A DNA stretch of 64,000 nt, taken from the NCBI RefSeq assembly GCF_016102005.1, contig NZ_JACFPL010000003.1, positions 1 through 64,000 on the forward strand, given 5' to 3'. The stretch comes from Bifidobacterium choladohabitans. GTDB lineage: Bacteria > Actinomycetota > Actinomycetes > Actinomycetales > Bifidobacteriaceae. The notes under the pieces are model-generated. The model was not told the origin of the DNA, did not search any database, and saw only the letters and a list, made by a program, of their open reading frames with translations. Each line of letters opens with the position of its first letter. The stretch's first letter is position 1. Positions 55,405-64,000 of this stretch are shown piece after piece. The position numbers and the translations under genes were made by a program.

Positions 55405-57432
55405 ATGAAGTTCCTCAACGGAGAATGGCTTGTGCGCGACGGTTTCGACGTCAAATATGCGGCCAATATCTACAGCGCGGATATCGAAGAGAAAAGGCTG
55501 ACCCTCTACGCCCCCTTCCAGGTGATCAGGAATCCCGGCATGACCCTGGACGGAGGACTGCTTACCATCGAGGTCACCTCCCCCCGACCCGACATCATCA
55601 CCACCCGGATCATCAACTACAGGCAGGACCACAGCCATGACCCACGGTTCGCGCTTGACCGGACCGATCCCCCGGTGAGGATTGAGGAGGATGAGAGGGG
55701 ATGGACCTTCACCAGTGGCAGGCTGGCCCTGAAGATCGCCAAGGGTGATGCCATCGACTTCGAGTACGAGTATGAGGGCCGTCCGCTGACAAGGTCGGCG
55801 TGGAGGGGCAAGGCCCTGGTGACCGATGACAATGGCAGGCCACATATGGTCGAGTCCCTCAACCTGGGCGTAGGAGAGAAGATCTACGGCCTGGGCGAGC
55901 GCTTCACCAACTTCGTCAAGAATGGGCAGACGGTCACCATCTGGAACCAGGATGGTGGCACAGGCACGGCCCAGGCCTACAAGAACGTCCCCTTCTATAT
56001 GAGCAATCGGGGGTATGGGGTCTTCGTGGATTCCACTGACAAGGTGGAATTCGAGATCGGTTCCGACGAGGTCTCCAAGGTCCAGTTCTCCGTCCCCGGC
56101 CAGGAGCTGACATATTCGGTGATCGGCGGCCAGGACCTCAAAGGGGTGCTCAACACCTATACCGATCTGACAGGCAAACCCCCACTGGTCCCCGACTGGA
56201 GCTTCGGTTTGTGGCTATCGACCTCCTTCACCACCGACTATGACGAGAAGACCGTCAACGAGTTCGTCGACGGCATGGCGGAGCGGGACATCCCCCTGTC
56301 GGTCTTCCACTTCGACTGTCGCTGGATGGACGACCTGGAATGGTGCAACTTCGAGTGGAAACACTCCGCCTTCCCGGACCCCGAAGGGATGCTGGCCCGC
56401 CTCCACCAGAAGGGCCTCAAGGTCTGTGCCTGGATCAACCCCTACATTGCCCAGAAATCCAAACTCTTCAAGGAAGGGGCCGAGAAGGGGTACTTCATCA
56501 AGCGCACCGATGGCCAGGTCTGGCAGTGGGACAAGTGGCAGGCAGGCATGGCCATCGTCGATTTCACCAACCCCGAGGCGACGGCCTGGTACCAGAGTAA
56601 GCTCAGGCACCTGCTGGACCAGGGCGTGGACTGCTTCAAGACCGACTTCGGCGAACGCATCCCCACCGAGGGCGTCGTCTATTACGACGGTTCCGACCCG
56701 GTCAAGATGCACAACTATTACACCCTCCTGTACAACAAGGCCGTCTATGACCTCCTGGTCGAGGTGAAGGGGGCCGACCAGGCCATCCTCTTCGCCCGCT
56801 CGGCGACGGTGGGCGGACAGTGCTATCCGGTCCACTGGGGCGGGGACTGCACCTCCAACTATCCCTCCATGGCCGAAAGCCTGAGGGCCGGTCTCTCCTT
56901 CGGTATGAGCGGATTCGGTTACTGGAGCCATGACATCGCCGGCTTCGAGGACCAGCCCACCCCCGACATCTACAAGCGCTGGACCCAGTTCGGCCTCCTT
57001 TCCTCGCACTCCCGCTACCACGGGTCCACTGCCTACAAGGTTCCTTGGCTATACGGGGATGAGGCCGTCGAGGTCACCCGTGAGTTCGCCAAGCTCAAGC
57101 AGCGTCTTGTGCCCTATCTGATCAAGATGTCGCATGAGACCCATGAGACGGGCCTGCCCATGATGAGGGCCATGGTCCTGGAATTCCCCAGCGACCCGAC
57201 CTGCGAGGACATCGACACCCAGTACATGTTGGGTGACGACATCCTGGTGGCCCCAATCTTCAACGAGGACGGGACCGCCCGCTTCTACGTGCCTGATGAG
57301 GGCACGGGCCGACCCTGGGCCAACATGCTGACAGGAAAGACCTATGAGCCCGGACGCTGGTACCAGGAGACCTACGACTACCACACCCTGCCGGTCCTGG
57401 TCAGACCAGGCACAGACCCCCTCCACGTGTGA
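55405..57432 (+). CDS. GH31 alpha-xylosidase (YicI-like), C terminus short
   Basis: A 675-residue enzyme. YicI-type sites are clear: GLGERFTNFVKNGQTVTIWNQDGG, the catalytic block CFKTDFGERIPTEGV with nucleophile Asp414, and WGGDCTSNYPSM with acid/base Asp481. The KTDFGERIP form separates alpha-xylosidases from alpha-glucosidases, so it should release alpha-1,6-xylose from xyloglucan oligosaccharides. YicI has about 770 residues; here the frame stops after LVRPGTDPLHV, about 90 residues early, lacking most of the distal C-terminal beta-sandwich. There is no signal peptide. Confidence 0.93.
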   Translation: MKFLNGEWLVRDGFDVKYAANIYSADIEEKRLTLYAPFQVIRNPGMTLDGGLLTIEVTSPRPDIITTRIINYRQDHSHDPRFALDRTDPPVRIEEDERGWTFTSGRLALKIAKGDAIDFEYEYEGRPLTRSAWRGKALVTDDNGRPHMVESLNLGVGEKIYGLGERFTNFVKNGQTVTIWNQDGGTGTAQAYKNVPFYMSNRGYGVFVDSTDKVEFEIGSDEVSKVQFSVPGQELTYSVIGGQDLKGVLNTYTDLTGKPPLVPDWSFGLWLSTSFTTDYDEKTVNEFVDGMAERDIPLSVFHFDCRWMDDLEWCNFEWKHSAFPDPEGMLARLHQKGLKVCAWINPYIAQKSKLFKEGAEKGYFIKRTDGQVWQWDKWQAGMAIVDFTNPEATAWYQSKLRHLLDQGVDCFKTDFGERIPTEGVVYYDGSDPVKMHNYYTLLYNKAVYDLLVEVKGADQAILFARSATVGGQCYPVHWGGDCTSNYPSMAESLRAGLSFGMSGFGYWSHDIAGFEDQPTPDIYKRWTQFGLLSSHSRYHGSTAYKVPWLYGDEAVEVTREFAKLKQRLVPYLIKMSHETHETGLPMMRAMVLEFPSDPTCEDIDTQYMLGDDILVAPIFNEDGTARFYVPDEGTGRPWANMLTGKTYEPGRWYQETYDYHTLPVLVRPGTDPLHV

Positions 57433-57615
57433 GCCGGAATCTGCTGCCAGGTGTGGTCTTCCCCGGACCGGCAGGTCGGGGAGGACCTGGATTGCATAAA
57501 TGAAAACGCCAATGGATGCATCTGCCCGTAGGCTTCCCTCCGATTGGGGACCCTGCCGTCAGGTGGTGCATCCCCTATAGATATAGCCTTGTCGGCAGAA
57601 GGAAGTGGATGGTTC

Positions 57616-58695
57616 ATGACGACCGCCCTTGAATTCGTCAGAGAGTTGGGCCTGGGCTGGAACCTGGGCAATACCTTCGATGCTTTTCCCCTCCAAGGAG
57701 AGCATGAGAAGGCCGTGAAGGAGGGTCGGAACTGGACCCCGGAGGATCAGGAGAAGCTCTGGTTCAACCAGCCCTTCACCCCTGGGTGCGCCCGCCTGAT
57801 CAGGCAGGCCGGGTTCGACACCATCCGCATCCCGGTCACCTGGGTGGAGTGGATTGACGGGGAGGGCCACGTGGACTCCATCTGGATGAACGCGGTCCGC
57901 CGGGCCGTCGACTGGAGTCTGGATGCAGGGCTCAAGGTGATCGTCAACGTCCATCATGATGGTGGTGAGGGCGACCTCCCCTGGATCCGCAAGGCGGACA
58001 AGGACCCGGATGGGGTCTGCAGGCGATTCGCCGGTCTCTGGCGTGAGATCGCCGACACGTTCAAGGATTACGGGCAGGACCTCATCCTGGAGGGTGGCAA
58101 CGAGATCGGTTTCGATGACATGGACCGGGACCAGGCCTATGTCCTCCTGGAGAGGCTCAACCAGATCTTCGTCGACACGGTCAGGGCCAGTGGATCGCAC
58201 AACGCCGACCGCTTCCTGCTGATTCCCGGTTACAACACCGACACGGCCATGACCTGTGACTCCCGTTACCACCTGCCCAAGGACAGCACGGCGGACCGGC
58301 TGATCGTATCCATCCACTATTACTCACCGGCCGATTTCGCCCTGGCCACACACGACACCACCTGGTGCAAACCCAGGCAGGTGTGGGGCAGTGAGGCGGA
58401 CATCAAGGCAGTGGAGGCGGATTTCGCCGCCCAGCGCCGCCGCTTTGTCGATGCCGGTATCCCCGTGATCATCGGAGAATACGGTCTGTTGACCGAGGCC
58501 GTGGACGGGAAGGACCATGCCAGTAACCTCAAGTGGATATCGACCGTTCTGAACTGCTGCCGCGAGAACGGATCCTGCCCGGTCCTCTGGGATACCTCCA
58601 CCAAGGAGATGTGTTTCCTGGACCGGACCACCGGCCGCTTCTTCGACCCCGACATGGCCTCCTTATTCGCCCAGGCCAGGGCGGACCGCCAGTAG
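57616..58695 (+). CDS. GH5 endo-beta-1,4-glucanase/xyloglucanase, intracellular
   Basis: A 359-residue GH5 domain without signal peptide or accessory modules. It begins FVRELGLGWNLGNTFDAF; Glu163 in EGGNEIGF is the acid/base and Glu288 in IIGEYGLL the nucleophile. The subfamily looks like GH5_4, as for the secreted GH5 at 42548. GGAAG lies upstream of the ATG at 57616. Located next to the alpha-xylosidase it would cut imported, long xyloglucan oligosaccharides or their debranched cores. Confidence 0.92.
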   Translation: MTTALEFVRELGLGWNLGNTFDAFPLQGEHEKAVKEGRNWTPEDQEKLWFNQPFTPGCARLIRQAGFDTIRIPVTWVEWIDGEGHVDSIWMNAVRRAVDWSLDAGLKVIVNVHHDGGEGDLPWIRKADKDPDGVCRRFAGLWREIADTFKDYGQDLILEGGNEIGFDDMDRDQAYVLLERLNQIFVDTVRASGSHNADRFLLIPGYNTDTAMTCDSRYHLPKDSTADRLIVSIHYYSPADFALATHDTTWCKPRQVWGSEADIKAVEADFAAQRRRFVDAGIPVIIGEYGLLTEAVDGKDHASNLKWISTVLNCCRENGSCPVLWDTSTKEMCFLDRTTGRFFDPDMASLFAQARADRQ

Positions 58696-58707
58696 GGAGG
58701 TGCCGCG

Positions 58708-60210
58708 ATGACCCTGTTCAACTGCAAACCCGCCCGCCGGATCGCCTCAGGATTCCACCCGGACCCGACCATCTGCCGTGCCCCTTCGGGCCGCTACTTC
58801 CTGGTCAACAGCTCTTTCGAGTATTTCCCGGGCCTTCCCGTATACGAGAGTGGCGACGGGAAGCATTGGGCCTTGATAGGGAACGCCATGGACCGACCTT
58901 CCCAGTTCCCCTGCGATGGCATGGGCAACAGCGGGGGCATCTATGCTCCCACCCTGCGCTGGCATGACGGCCTGTTCTACCTGATCGTCACCAACGTCAA
59001 CAAGGGGACCATGATCATGACCACGCCGGACCCCCATCAAGGATGGTCCGATCCTCTGTGGGTCAAGGGGTGGCCTGGTATCGACCCCACCCTCCTCTTC
59101 GATGATGATGGAACCGTCTACATCTGCGGCAACGAAAGCGACCAGGTTGACCAGGAAGGCAATAGGGAGGTCCCCGGTATCTATCTGTCCCGTCTGGATG
59201 TGGGCACGGGGACAGTCCTGTCTCAGAGGGAGAGGATCTGCGGGGGGACCACCGGTGCAAATCCTGAGGGGCCCCACATGTACAAGAGGGATGGCCTCTA
59301 CTATCTGATGTGGGCCGAGGGAGGCACCGAGGCCGGCCACATGGAGAACATGGCCCGTTCCGCCTCGCCTACAGGCCCTTACGAGATGTGTCCGGGCAAC
59401 CCCCTGATCACCAACCGGAGCACCCATCTGACCCTTCAGGCCATCGGCCACTGCGACTGTGCCGGATTCGATGAGGACCGTACTCTGATGGTCTTCCATG
59501 GAACCCGGAACAATCATGAGTATCCCGCCCAGGGTTGGCTGGGCAGGGAGTCCTATGAGGTCTGGTTCGATTGGAAGGATGGATGGCCCACCCTGGCCGA
59601 CCAGTCCTACGATGTCCCTCTTCTGGGCGAGGGGGAGGCCCTTGAGGATCGGATTGACTGGATCACCCCCTCCCTGGACAGGGCAGGTCGTTTCAGCGTG
59701 ACCGGTTCGGGTGACCCGACGGCGGCCCGCATACTGGTGGAGGCAGCCGGTCATGACTTCGGCCTGGACGATGGGGCGCCTATGATCGGGACCCGGCAGA
59801 CCGACTTTCGTTGCACCTTCGAGGCCACCCTCCCCGATCCGGCCCAGTTGACTTATGGTCAGGCCGGATTGGCCGTCTATGCCAATGCCGGCCATTACAT
59901 GGATCTGGCGGTGGAACCTGCGCGGAATGGTCTGGTGCACGTCCGGGGCCAGGTACACAACGCCGGTCTGGTCAGCCTGGTGGGGTCCGCGGACCTGCCT
60001 GCCGGGGCGCCCATAGGCCTTGAGATCAGGGGGGACGAGATGGGTTACGCCTTCCGTGCCTCGGGCCGGGACGGGAATCACAATCTGGGTCATGCCCCGG
60101 GCAAGGTCCTCAGCTTCACCAATGCCGGCGGCTTCACCGGAATCCTTCTGGGGGTCTACGCCCACGGATCAGGACGGGTCACCTTCGATTCGGTGGCCTA
60201 CCGGGTCTGA
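58708..60210 (+). CDS. GH43 glycosidase (arabinofuranosidase/xylosidase)
   Basis: A 500-residue enzyme. The N-terminal five-blade propeller shows SGFHPDPTICR (base Asp), WPGIDPTLLFDDDG, and ANPEGPHMYKRDG (acid Glu), the three carboxylate sites of family 43. From about residue 325 on there is a beta-sandwich (GH43 C2-like). No signal peptide. GGGAGG stands before the ATG. It would release arabinosyl or xylosyl side groups; which of them cannot be told. Confidence 0.92.
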   Translation: MTLFNCKPARRIASGFHPDPTICRAPSGRYFLVNSSFEYFPGLPVYESGDGKHWALIGNAMDRPSQFPCDGMGNSGGIYAPTLRWHDGLFYLIVTNVNKGTMIMTTPDPHQGWSDPLWVKGWPGIDPTLLFDDDGTVYICGNESDQVDQEGNREVPGIYLSRLDVGTGTVLSQRERICGGTTGANPEGPHMYKRDGLYYLMWAEGGTEAGHMENMARSASPTGPYEMCPGNPLITNRSTHLTLQAIGHCDCAGFDEDRTLMVFHGTRNNHEYPAQGWLGRESYEVWFDWKDGWPTLADQSYDVPLLGEGEALEDRIDWITPSLDRAGRFSVTGSGDPTAARILVEAAGHDFGLDDGAPMIGTRQTDFRCTFEATLPDPAQLTYGQAGLAVYANAGHYMDLAVEPARNGLVHVRGQVHNAGLVSLVGSADLPAGAPIGLEIRGDEMGYAFRASGRDGNHNLGHAPGKVLSFTNAGGFTGILLGVYAHGSGRVTFDSVAYRV

Positions 60211-60299
60211 GCAACCTGCATATTCCGCAAAAACGACAAGAGAAGTCGCCCGCTATGGGGCCACTTGGTGCCCGTCGGACGACCTGAAGGAGATCGATC

Positions 60300-62339
60300 A
60301 TGAAACCGACATTCAGCAGCTTCCTGTTCGGGGGCGATTGGAATCCGGAACAGTGGCCGGAGGACACCTGGGAACAGGACATCGAGAAGCTCGAGGACGC
60401 CCACATCAACGAGGCCACCATCAACGTCTTCTCCTGGGCCCTTCTGCAGCCTTCGGAAGAAAGATATGACTTCTCCATGCTGGATAAGATTGTGGCCCTC
60501 CTGGTCAAGCACCGGTTCAACATCGTCATGGCTACGGGGACGGCGGCCCTGCCCGCCTGGATGGTCAGAACCCACCCAGAGGTGATTCGGACCGACCAGG
60601 AGGGAAGGCATCGCGTTTCCGGTGGAAGGCACAACTTCTGCCCCACCAGTGAATACTTCCGACAGGCCTCCGGGGCTCTGGCAGGCCATCTGGCCGAGCG
60701 CTACGCCGACACCCCGGGCCTGGTGGCCTGGCATGTGGGCAACGAGTACGGCGGTGGCGGTGGCCTGTGTTACTGCGGGGGCTGTGCCCGGGCCTTCCGG
60801 GTCTGGCTGAAGGAAAAGTACGGCACGGTCCAGGCCCTCAATCAGGCCTGGTGCGCCAACTTCTGGAGCCACACCATCTACGACTGGGATGACGTGGTAC
60901 CACCCGTGGCCTACGGCGACGGGATTGGTGAAAACAAGTGCGTGATCTCCGGCCTGCAGATGGATTATCGCCGCTTCCAGGAGCAGGCACAGCTGGCCTG
61001 CTTTACCAATGAGCGCGACGCCATCCGCCGCCACGACGGGTCCACGCCAATCACCACCAACCTGATGGGGACCTTCAAGGACCTGGACTACTTCGAGTGG
61101 GCCCAGCAGATGGACCTGGTCAGCTGGGACAACTATCCGGGCATGGACACCCCATCCAGCTTCACGGCAATGTCCCACGACCTCATGCGGGGGGTCGGCG
61201 GAGGCTGTCCCTTCATGCTGATGGAGCAGACACCCAATCAGCAGAACTGGTTCCCCTTCTGCAAGGTCAAGCGGCCCGGCGAGGTCCGCAAGCTCAGTTG
61301 GCAAGCCGTGGCCCATGGGGCCGACACGGTGCAGTTCTTCCAGATGAAACAGTCCCTGGGTGGCTGCGAGCGCTTCCACGGGGCTGTCATAGACCACAGC
61401 GGGAGTGAGGAATCCCGAGTCTTCAAAGAGACCGCCGCCCTGGGGGCCGAACTGGACCGGGTGGGGGCCCGCCTCATGGGTAGCCGAGTGGTGGCCAGGG
61501 CGGCCATCATGTTCGACTGGCAGAGCTACTGGTCCCTGGAAGGTTGTGTGGGCCCCACGGCAGGATTCTCCTACCCCAAGGAGGTCCATCGCTTCTACCG
61601 GCCCCTCTACCGCCGCAACCTGGCCGTGGACTTCATCCCGAGCACGGCCCCGGTCGAGACCATGAAGAAGTACGACCTGATCCTGGCCCCGGCCCTGATC
61701 TCCCTATTGCCTGGTGTGGCAGACCACCTGGAGTCCTATGTATCCGATGGGGGCACTTTCGTCACCGGCTATATGGCCGGTATCCACGACGAACGCGACC
61801 TGGTGGTTCCAGGCGGGTATCCGGGTGCTCTAAGGAAGCTGACCGGTGTCTGGGTCGAGGAGATCGATGCCCTGGCGCCTGATGAAACCATGCCGGTGGA
61901 AGGTCTGGCAGCTGTCGACGGCCATCCTGCCGGTCAGATCGTGGCCTGCCTGATTCATTGCGAGGGAGCCAAGCCCCTTGCCTCCTACGGGGGCGGCGAC
62001 TTCTACGCCGGCAGCCCGGCCCTGACGGTGAACGGTTTCGGCGGGGGAAGGGCCTACTTCGTTGGCACTCCCTTGGACGAGGCCGGCATGGATGCCTTCA
62101 TGGATCCCATCATTGACAGCCTGGGGCTCCCTGCGGTCGACACTCCCAAGGACGTCAGCCTTTCCCTCCGCCAATCGGATGATGGGACCCGGTATGCCAT
62201 CGTGATCAACTCGGCCCGTTCACCAATTACCGCCGACCTCCCCCTCCTGAAGGGCGGTGAGGACCTCCTGGCCGGCGGCCGGGTGTCTGGCCCACTGGAT
62301 CTGCCGCCCTACGGGGTGGCTCTGGTCGCACTGGCCTGA
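60300..62339 (+). CDS. GH42 beta-galactosidase
   Basis: A 679-residue intracellular beta-galactosidase. Opening FLFGGDWNPEQWPEDTWEQDI; acid/base Glu149 in WHVGNEYGGGGGLCYC, where the cysteines form part of the usual zinc site of the family; nucleophile Glu309 in LMEQTPNQQNW. The trimerisation and C-terminal domains follow. AAGGAG precedes the ATG. In this operon it would take off beta-1,2-linked galactose from xyloglucan after the fucosidase has acted. Confidence 0.95.
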   Translation: MKPTFSSFLFGGDWNPEQWPEDTWEQDIEKLEDAHINEATINVFSWALLQPSEERYDFSMLDKIVALLVKHRFNIVMATGTAALPAWMVRTHPEVIRTDQEGRHRVSGGRHNFCPTSEYFRQASGALAGHLAERYADTPGLVAWHVGNEYGGGGGLCYCGGCARAFRVWLKEKYGTVQALNQAWCANFWSHTIYDWDDVVPPVAYGDGIGENKCVISGLQMDYRRFQEQAQLACFTNERDAIRRHDGSTPITTNLMGTFKDLDYFEWAQQMDLVSWDNYPGMDTPSSFTAMSHDLMRGVGGGCPFMLMEQTPNQQNWFPFCKVKRPGEVRKLSWQAVAHGADTVQFFQMKQSLGGCERFHGAVIDHSGSEESRVFKETAALGAELDRVGARLMGSRVVARAAIMFDWQSYWSLEGCVGPTAGFSYPKEVHRFYRPLYRRNLAVDFIPSTAPVETMKKYDLILAPALISLLPGVADHLESYVSDGGTFVTGYMAGIHDERDLVVPGGYPGALRKLTGVWVEEIDALAPDETMPVEGLAAVDGHPAGQIVACLIHCEGAKPLASYGGGDFYAGSPALTVNGFGGGRAYFVGTPLDEAGMDAFMDPIIDSLGLPAVDTPKDVSLSLRQSDDGTRYAIVINSARSPITADLPLLKGGEDLLAGGRVSGPLDLPPYGVALVALA

Positions 62340-62430
62340 CCGGCCGACGGTGAACCTGAGTATCCGGGTCCTGTCATGGCCGGCATCAAGGAGATCCGGG
62401 CCAGGATGGAGCCAGGGGTATGGGCGGGAG

Positions 62431-63270
62431 TCAGGCGGTCGGACCTTCCTGGCCCCTGAAGGTCCGCTTGATCCAGGCGGCCGCGAGACGGGGCCAGATC
62501 TGCACGCAGGGTTCGATTCCATTGGTGCCCTGCCAGGCGGTCTCTTCAGTCCCCAGGCCCAGACCGTGGCCTCCGTGGGGGAAGAGGTGGGCTTCCACGC
62601 TGACCCCAGCCTGCTTGCATGCTTCTACCAGCATGAGGGTGTTCTCCGGAGGGACCAGGCCATCCTCCATGGTGTGCCAGACGAATACGGGCGGGGTCTT
62701 GCTGTCTATGTGCTTCTCGATGGAAACCGCTTCCAGGGCTGCAGGGTCCTCCTTCTTGTCGCCCAGGAGGTGGTCGATGCTCCCCCGGTGTGCGAGGGGG
62801 CCGGAGGTGATGACCGGATAACCCAGCATGAGGCCGTCGGGGCGGACGGCGTCGGGGTCATAGCCGTGGGCCCTGAGGTCCTGGTCTCCGGCGGTCGTGG
62901 CCAGGTTGGCCGCCAGGTGGCCACCGGCTGAGAAGCCCATGATACTGATGGCCTTGGGGTCCACGTGCCACTGGTCGGCGTGCTCACGGATGCGCTTCAT
63001 GGCTTCGGCCGCCTCGACCAGGGCTGTCGGGTACACGGAGGGCCAGCAGGAATAGCGCAGGACGAAGGCATTGCAACCAGCCGCCAGGAACTGTACGGCG
63101 ATGGGTTCGGCCTCCCTGTCGGAGGTCATCTCATAGCCACCCCCGGGGATGACCAGGACCGATGGGCGGACCCGGTCCGGCACTACCTCCTCGCTGTTGT
63201 CCAGGCTGTAGCCGACGAACTTGGCCCGGCTTCCGTCAATCCCCTCAATCTCCTGTTCAAAATACTGCAT
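62431..63270 (-). CDS. Alpha/beta hydrolase, acetyl-esterase-like
   Basis: A 279-residue enzyme of the BD-FAE/Aes-type. PSVLVIPGGGYEMTSDREAEP has the HGGG-type oxyanion hole; the nucleophile elbow is IMGFSAGGH with Ser114; the acid and base appear in TMEDGLVPPEN and FPHGGHGLG. No signal peptide. It is oriented opposite to GH42 and in the same direction as the GH94 gene, from which it is separated by 76 nt. It probably deacetylates imported plant-wall oligosaccharides. Confidence 0.9.
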   Translation of the reverse strand: MQYFEQEIEGIDGSRAKFVGYSLDNSEEVVPDRVRPSVLVIPGGGYEMTSDREAEPIAVQFLAAGCNAFVLRYSCWPSVYPTALVEAAEAMKRIREHADQWHVDPKAISIMGFSAGGHLAANLATTAGDQDLRAHGYDPDAVRPDGLMLGYPVITSGPLAHRGSIDHLLGDKKEDPAALEAVSIEKHIDSKTPPVFVWHTMEDGLVPPENTLMLVEACKQAGVSVEAHLFPHGGHGLGLGTEETAWQGTNGIEPCVQIWPRLAAAWIKRTFRGQEGPTA

Positions 63271-63346
63271 CCGCTCTCATCCTCTTCGATAGTTAGGGCC
63301 CGCAGGCCGTGGCTCATTGTAAATCACCGGATGACCCAGTGTCACT

Positions 63347-64000
63347 TCAGAAGGTCACGGTCACGTCCACCGGATTTTCGCTGGTCTGGGGTGGTACCAT
63401 TCCGCCACTCAGTTCGTGGCCGTCCAGGCTGACCGAACGCCTTCCGGTCCGTTTCATGGAGATCCGATAGGTGACCCCCCTCCAGGTCCTGCCGACGGTC
63501 AGGTCATTGAATTCGGCGGGCAGGTGGGGTTCGATGACCAGTCCGTCCAAGGTGGGCCTGACCCCCAGCAGGTACTGGGAGACATCCACGAAGGACCAGG
63601 CGGCCGTACCTGTCAGCCAGGAGTTCTTTCCTTCGCCGGGGGTGGGGGACTCGGGACCGGCCATCATCTGGCAGTAGACGTAGGGCTCCACCTTGCGGAT
63701 GTCGGACTTCTCCTCCAGGTAGGCCGGGCAGGTACGCCTGTAGACCGCGAAGGCCTCCTCGTCATCGCCGACCATGGCGTTGGCTATGGAGATCCAGGGG
63801 TTGACGTGGCAGAAGATGCCGCCGTTCTCCTTGTACCCCCTGGGATAGGAGGAGATCTCGCCCAGTTCGATCCGGTAGGTGGAATAGGCGGGGGCCAGGA
63901 TGGCCGTACCCCAGGAGGAGGTCAGCCTCTCCTTGACCGAGGTCAGGGCCTGTCGGGCCTTGCCGTCATCGAGACCGATACCGGCCATCACACACATCCC
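63347..64000 (-). CDS. GH94 cellobiose phosphorylase, C-terminal part
   Basis: The 3' portion of a gene that runs past the window edge; about 218 codons remain. It shows FCHVNPWISIANAMVG, QMMAGPESPTPGEGKNSWLTGTAAW and the terminal beta domain (LLGVRPTLDGLVIEPHLPAEFNDLTVGRTWRGVTYRI), all typical of cellobiose/cellodextrin phosphorylases. It would convert cellobiose and phosphate to glucose 1-phosphate and glucose, the last step for the glucan backbone. The start codon is outside the window. Confidence 0.93.
   Translation of the reverse strand, partial: GMCVMAGIGLDDGKARQALTSVKERLTSSWGTAILAPAYSTYRIELGEISSYPRGYKENGGIFCHVNPWISIANAMVGDDEEAFAVYRRTCPAYLEEKSDIRKVEPYVYCQMMAGPESPTPGEGKNSWLTGTAAWSFVDVSQYLLGVRPTLDGLVIEPHLPAEFNDLTVGRTWRGVTYRISMKRTGRRSVSLDGHELSGGMVPPQTSENPVDVTVTF

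Noticed and set aside
44684-64000. Genomic island inserted at tRNA-Ala
   Set aside because: I saw no direct repeat of the tRNA 3' end, no integrase and no transposase in the window.

Overview
This 64 kb window looks like a chromosomal segment of an actinobacterium, most probably a Bifidobacterium or close relative. The reasons are a fairly G+C-rich sequence, a dnaK-grpE-dnaJ-hspR heat-shock operon with a HAIR-type operator, many carbohydrate ABC importers each paired with a LacI-type repressor and intracellular glycosidases, no phosphotransferase genes, and a family-level match of GlgP, MalQ, GH42, GH43 and GH94 proteins. The genus is an inference; no diagnostic phosphoketolase gene lies in the window.

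Layout. (1) 1-400: 3' end of 23S rRNA, 5S rRNA and a strong rRNA terminator. (2) 0.6-6.0 kb: unrelated housekeeping genes: NAD(P)-binding protein, tyrosine phosphatase, aldo/keto reductase, a small CxxC protein, nitroreductase, DUF4235 protein and histidine phosphatase. (3) 6.2-12.2 kb: LacI regulator, a GH32-like glycosidase and an ABC sugar importer (binding protein and two permeases). (4) 12.7-23.0 kb: glycogen/maltodextrin phosphorylase, a second LacI regulator, a second closely related ABC importer, a YesL-type protein and 4-alpha-glucanotransferase (MalQ). (5) 23.2-29.5 kb: dnaK-grpE-dnaJ-hspR and a DEAD-box helicase. (6) 29.5-42.5 kb: a third LacI regulator, divergent from an oligosaccharide/peptide-type ABC importer (family 5 binding protein, two permeases, fused double ATPase), an alpha/beta hydrolase, a 1243-residue GH94 phosphorylase-like protein and a GH1 beta-glucosidase. 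(7) 42.5-46.5 kb: a secreted GH5 endoglucanase with X2 modules, tRNA-Ala(CGC), a DedA protein and a second YesL. (8) 46.9-64 kb: an LplB/YtcP-type ABC importer with two tandem binding-protein paralogues, then SGNH esterase, GH29 fucosidase, GH31 alpha-xylosidase, GH5 endoglucanase without signal peptide, GH43, GH42 beta-galactosidase, an acetyl-esterase-like protein and the 3' end of a GH94 cellobiose phosphorylase.

How it works together. Region 8, with the secreted GH5 of region 7 and the GH1/GH94 enzymes of region 6, contains one enzyme for nearly every linkage of plant xyloglucan: backbone cut outside the cell, import of decorated oligosaccharides, then intracellular removal of acetyl, fucosyl, galactosyl, arabinosyl and xylosyl groups, and hydrolysis or phosphorolysis of the glucan backbone. 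I consider this putative xyloglucan (or fucosylated, decorated beta-glucan) system the most interesting content. Region 6 is a separate beta-gluco-oligosaccharide system whose GH94 resembles the long 1,2-beta-oligoglucan phosphorylase type. Regions 3 and 4 are two copies of an ABC module serving fructoside/alpha-glucan-type sugars; paired LacI operators can be read directly in their promoters. The three importers of regions 3, 4 and 8 lack an ATPase gene and must share one encoded elsewhere, while that of region 6 carries its own.
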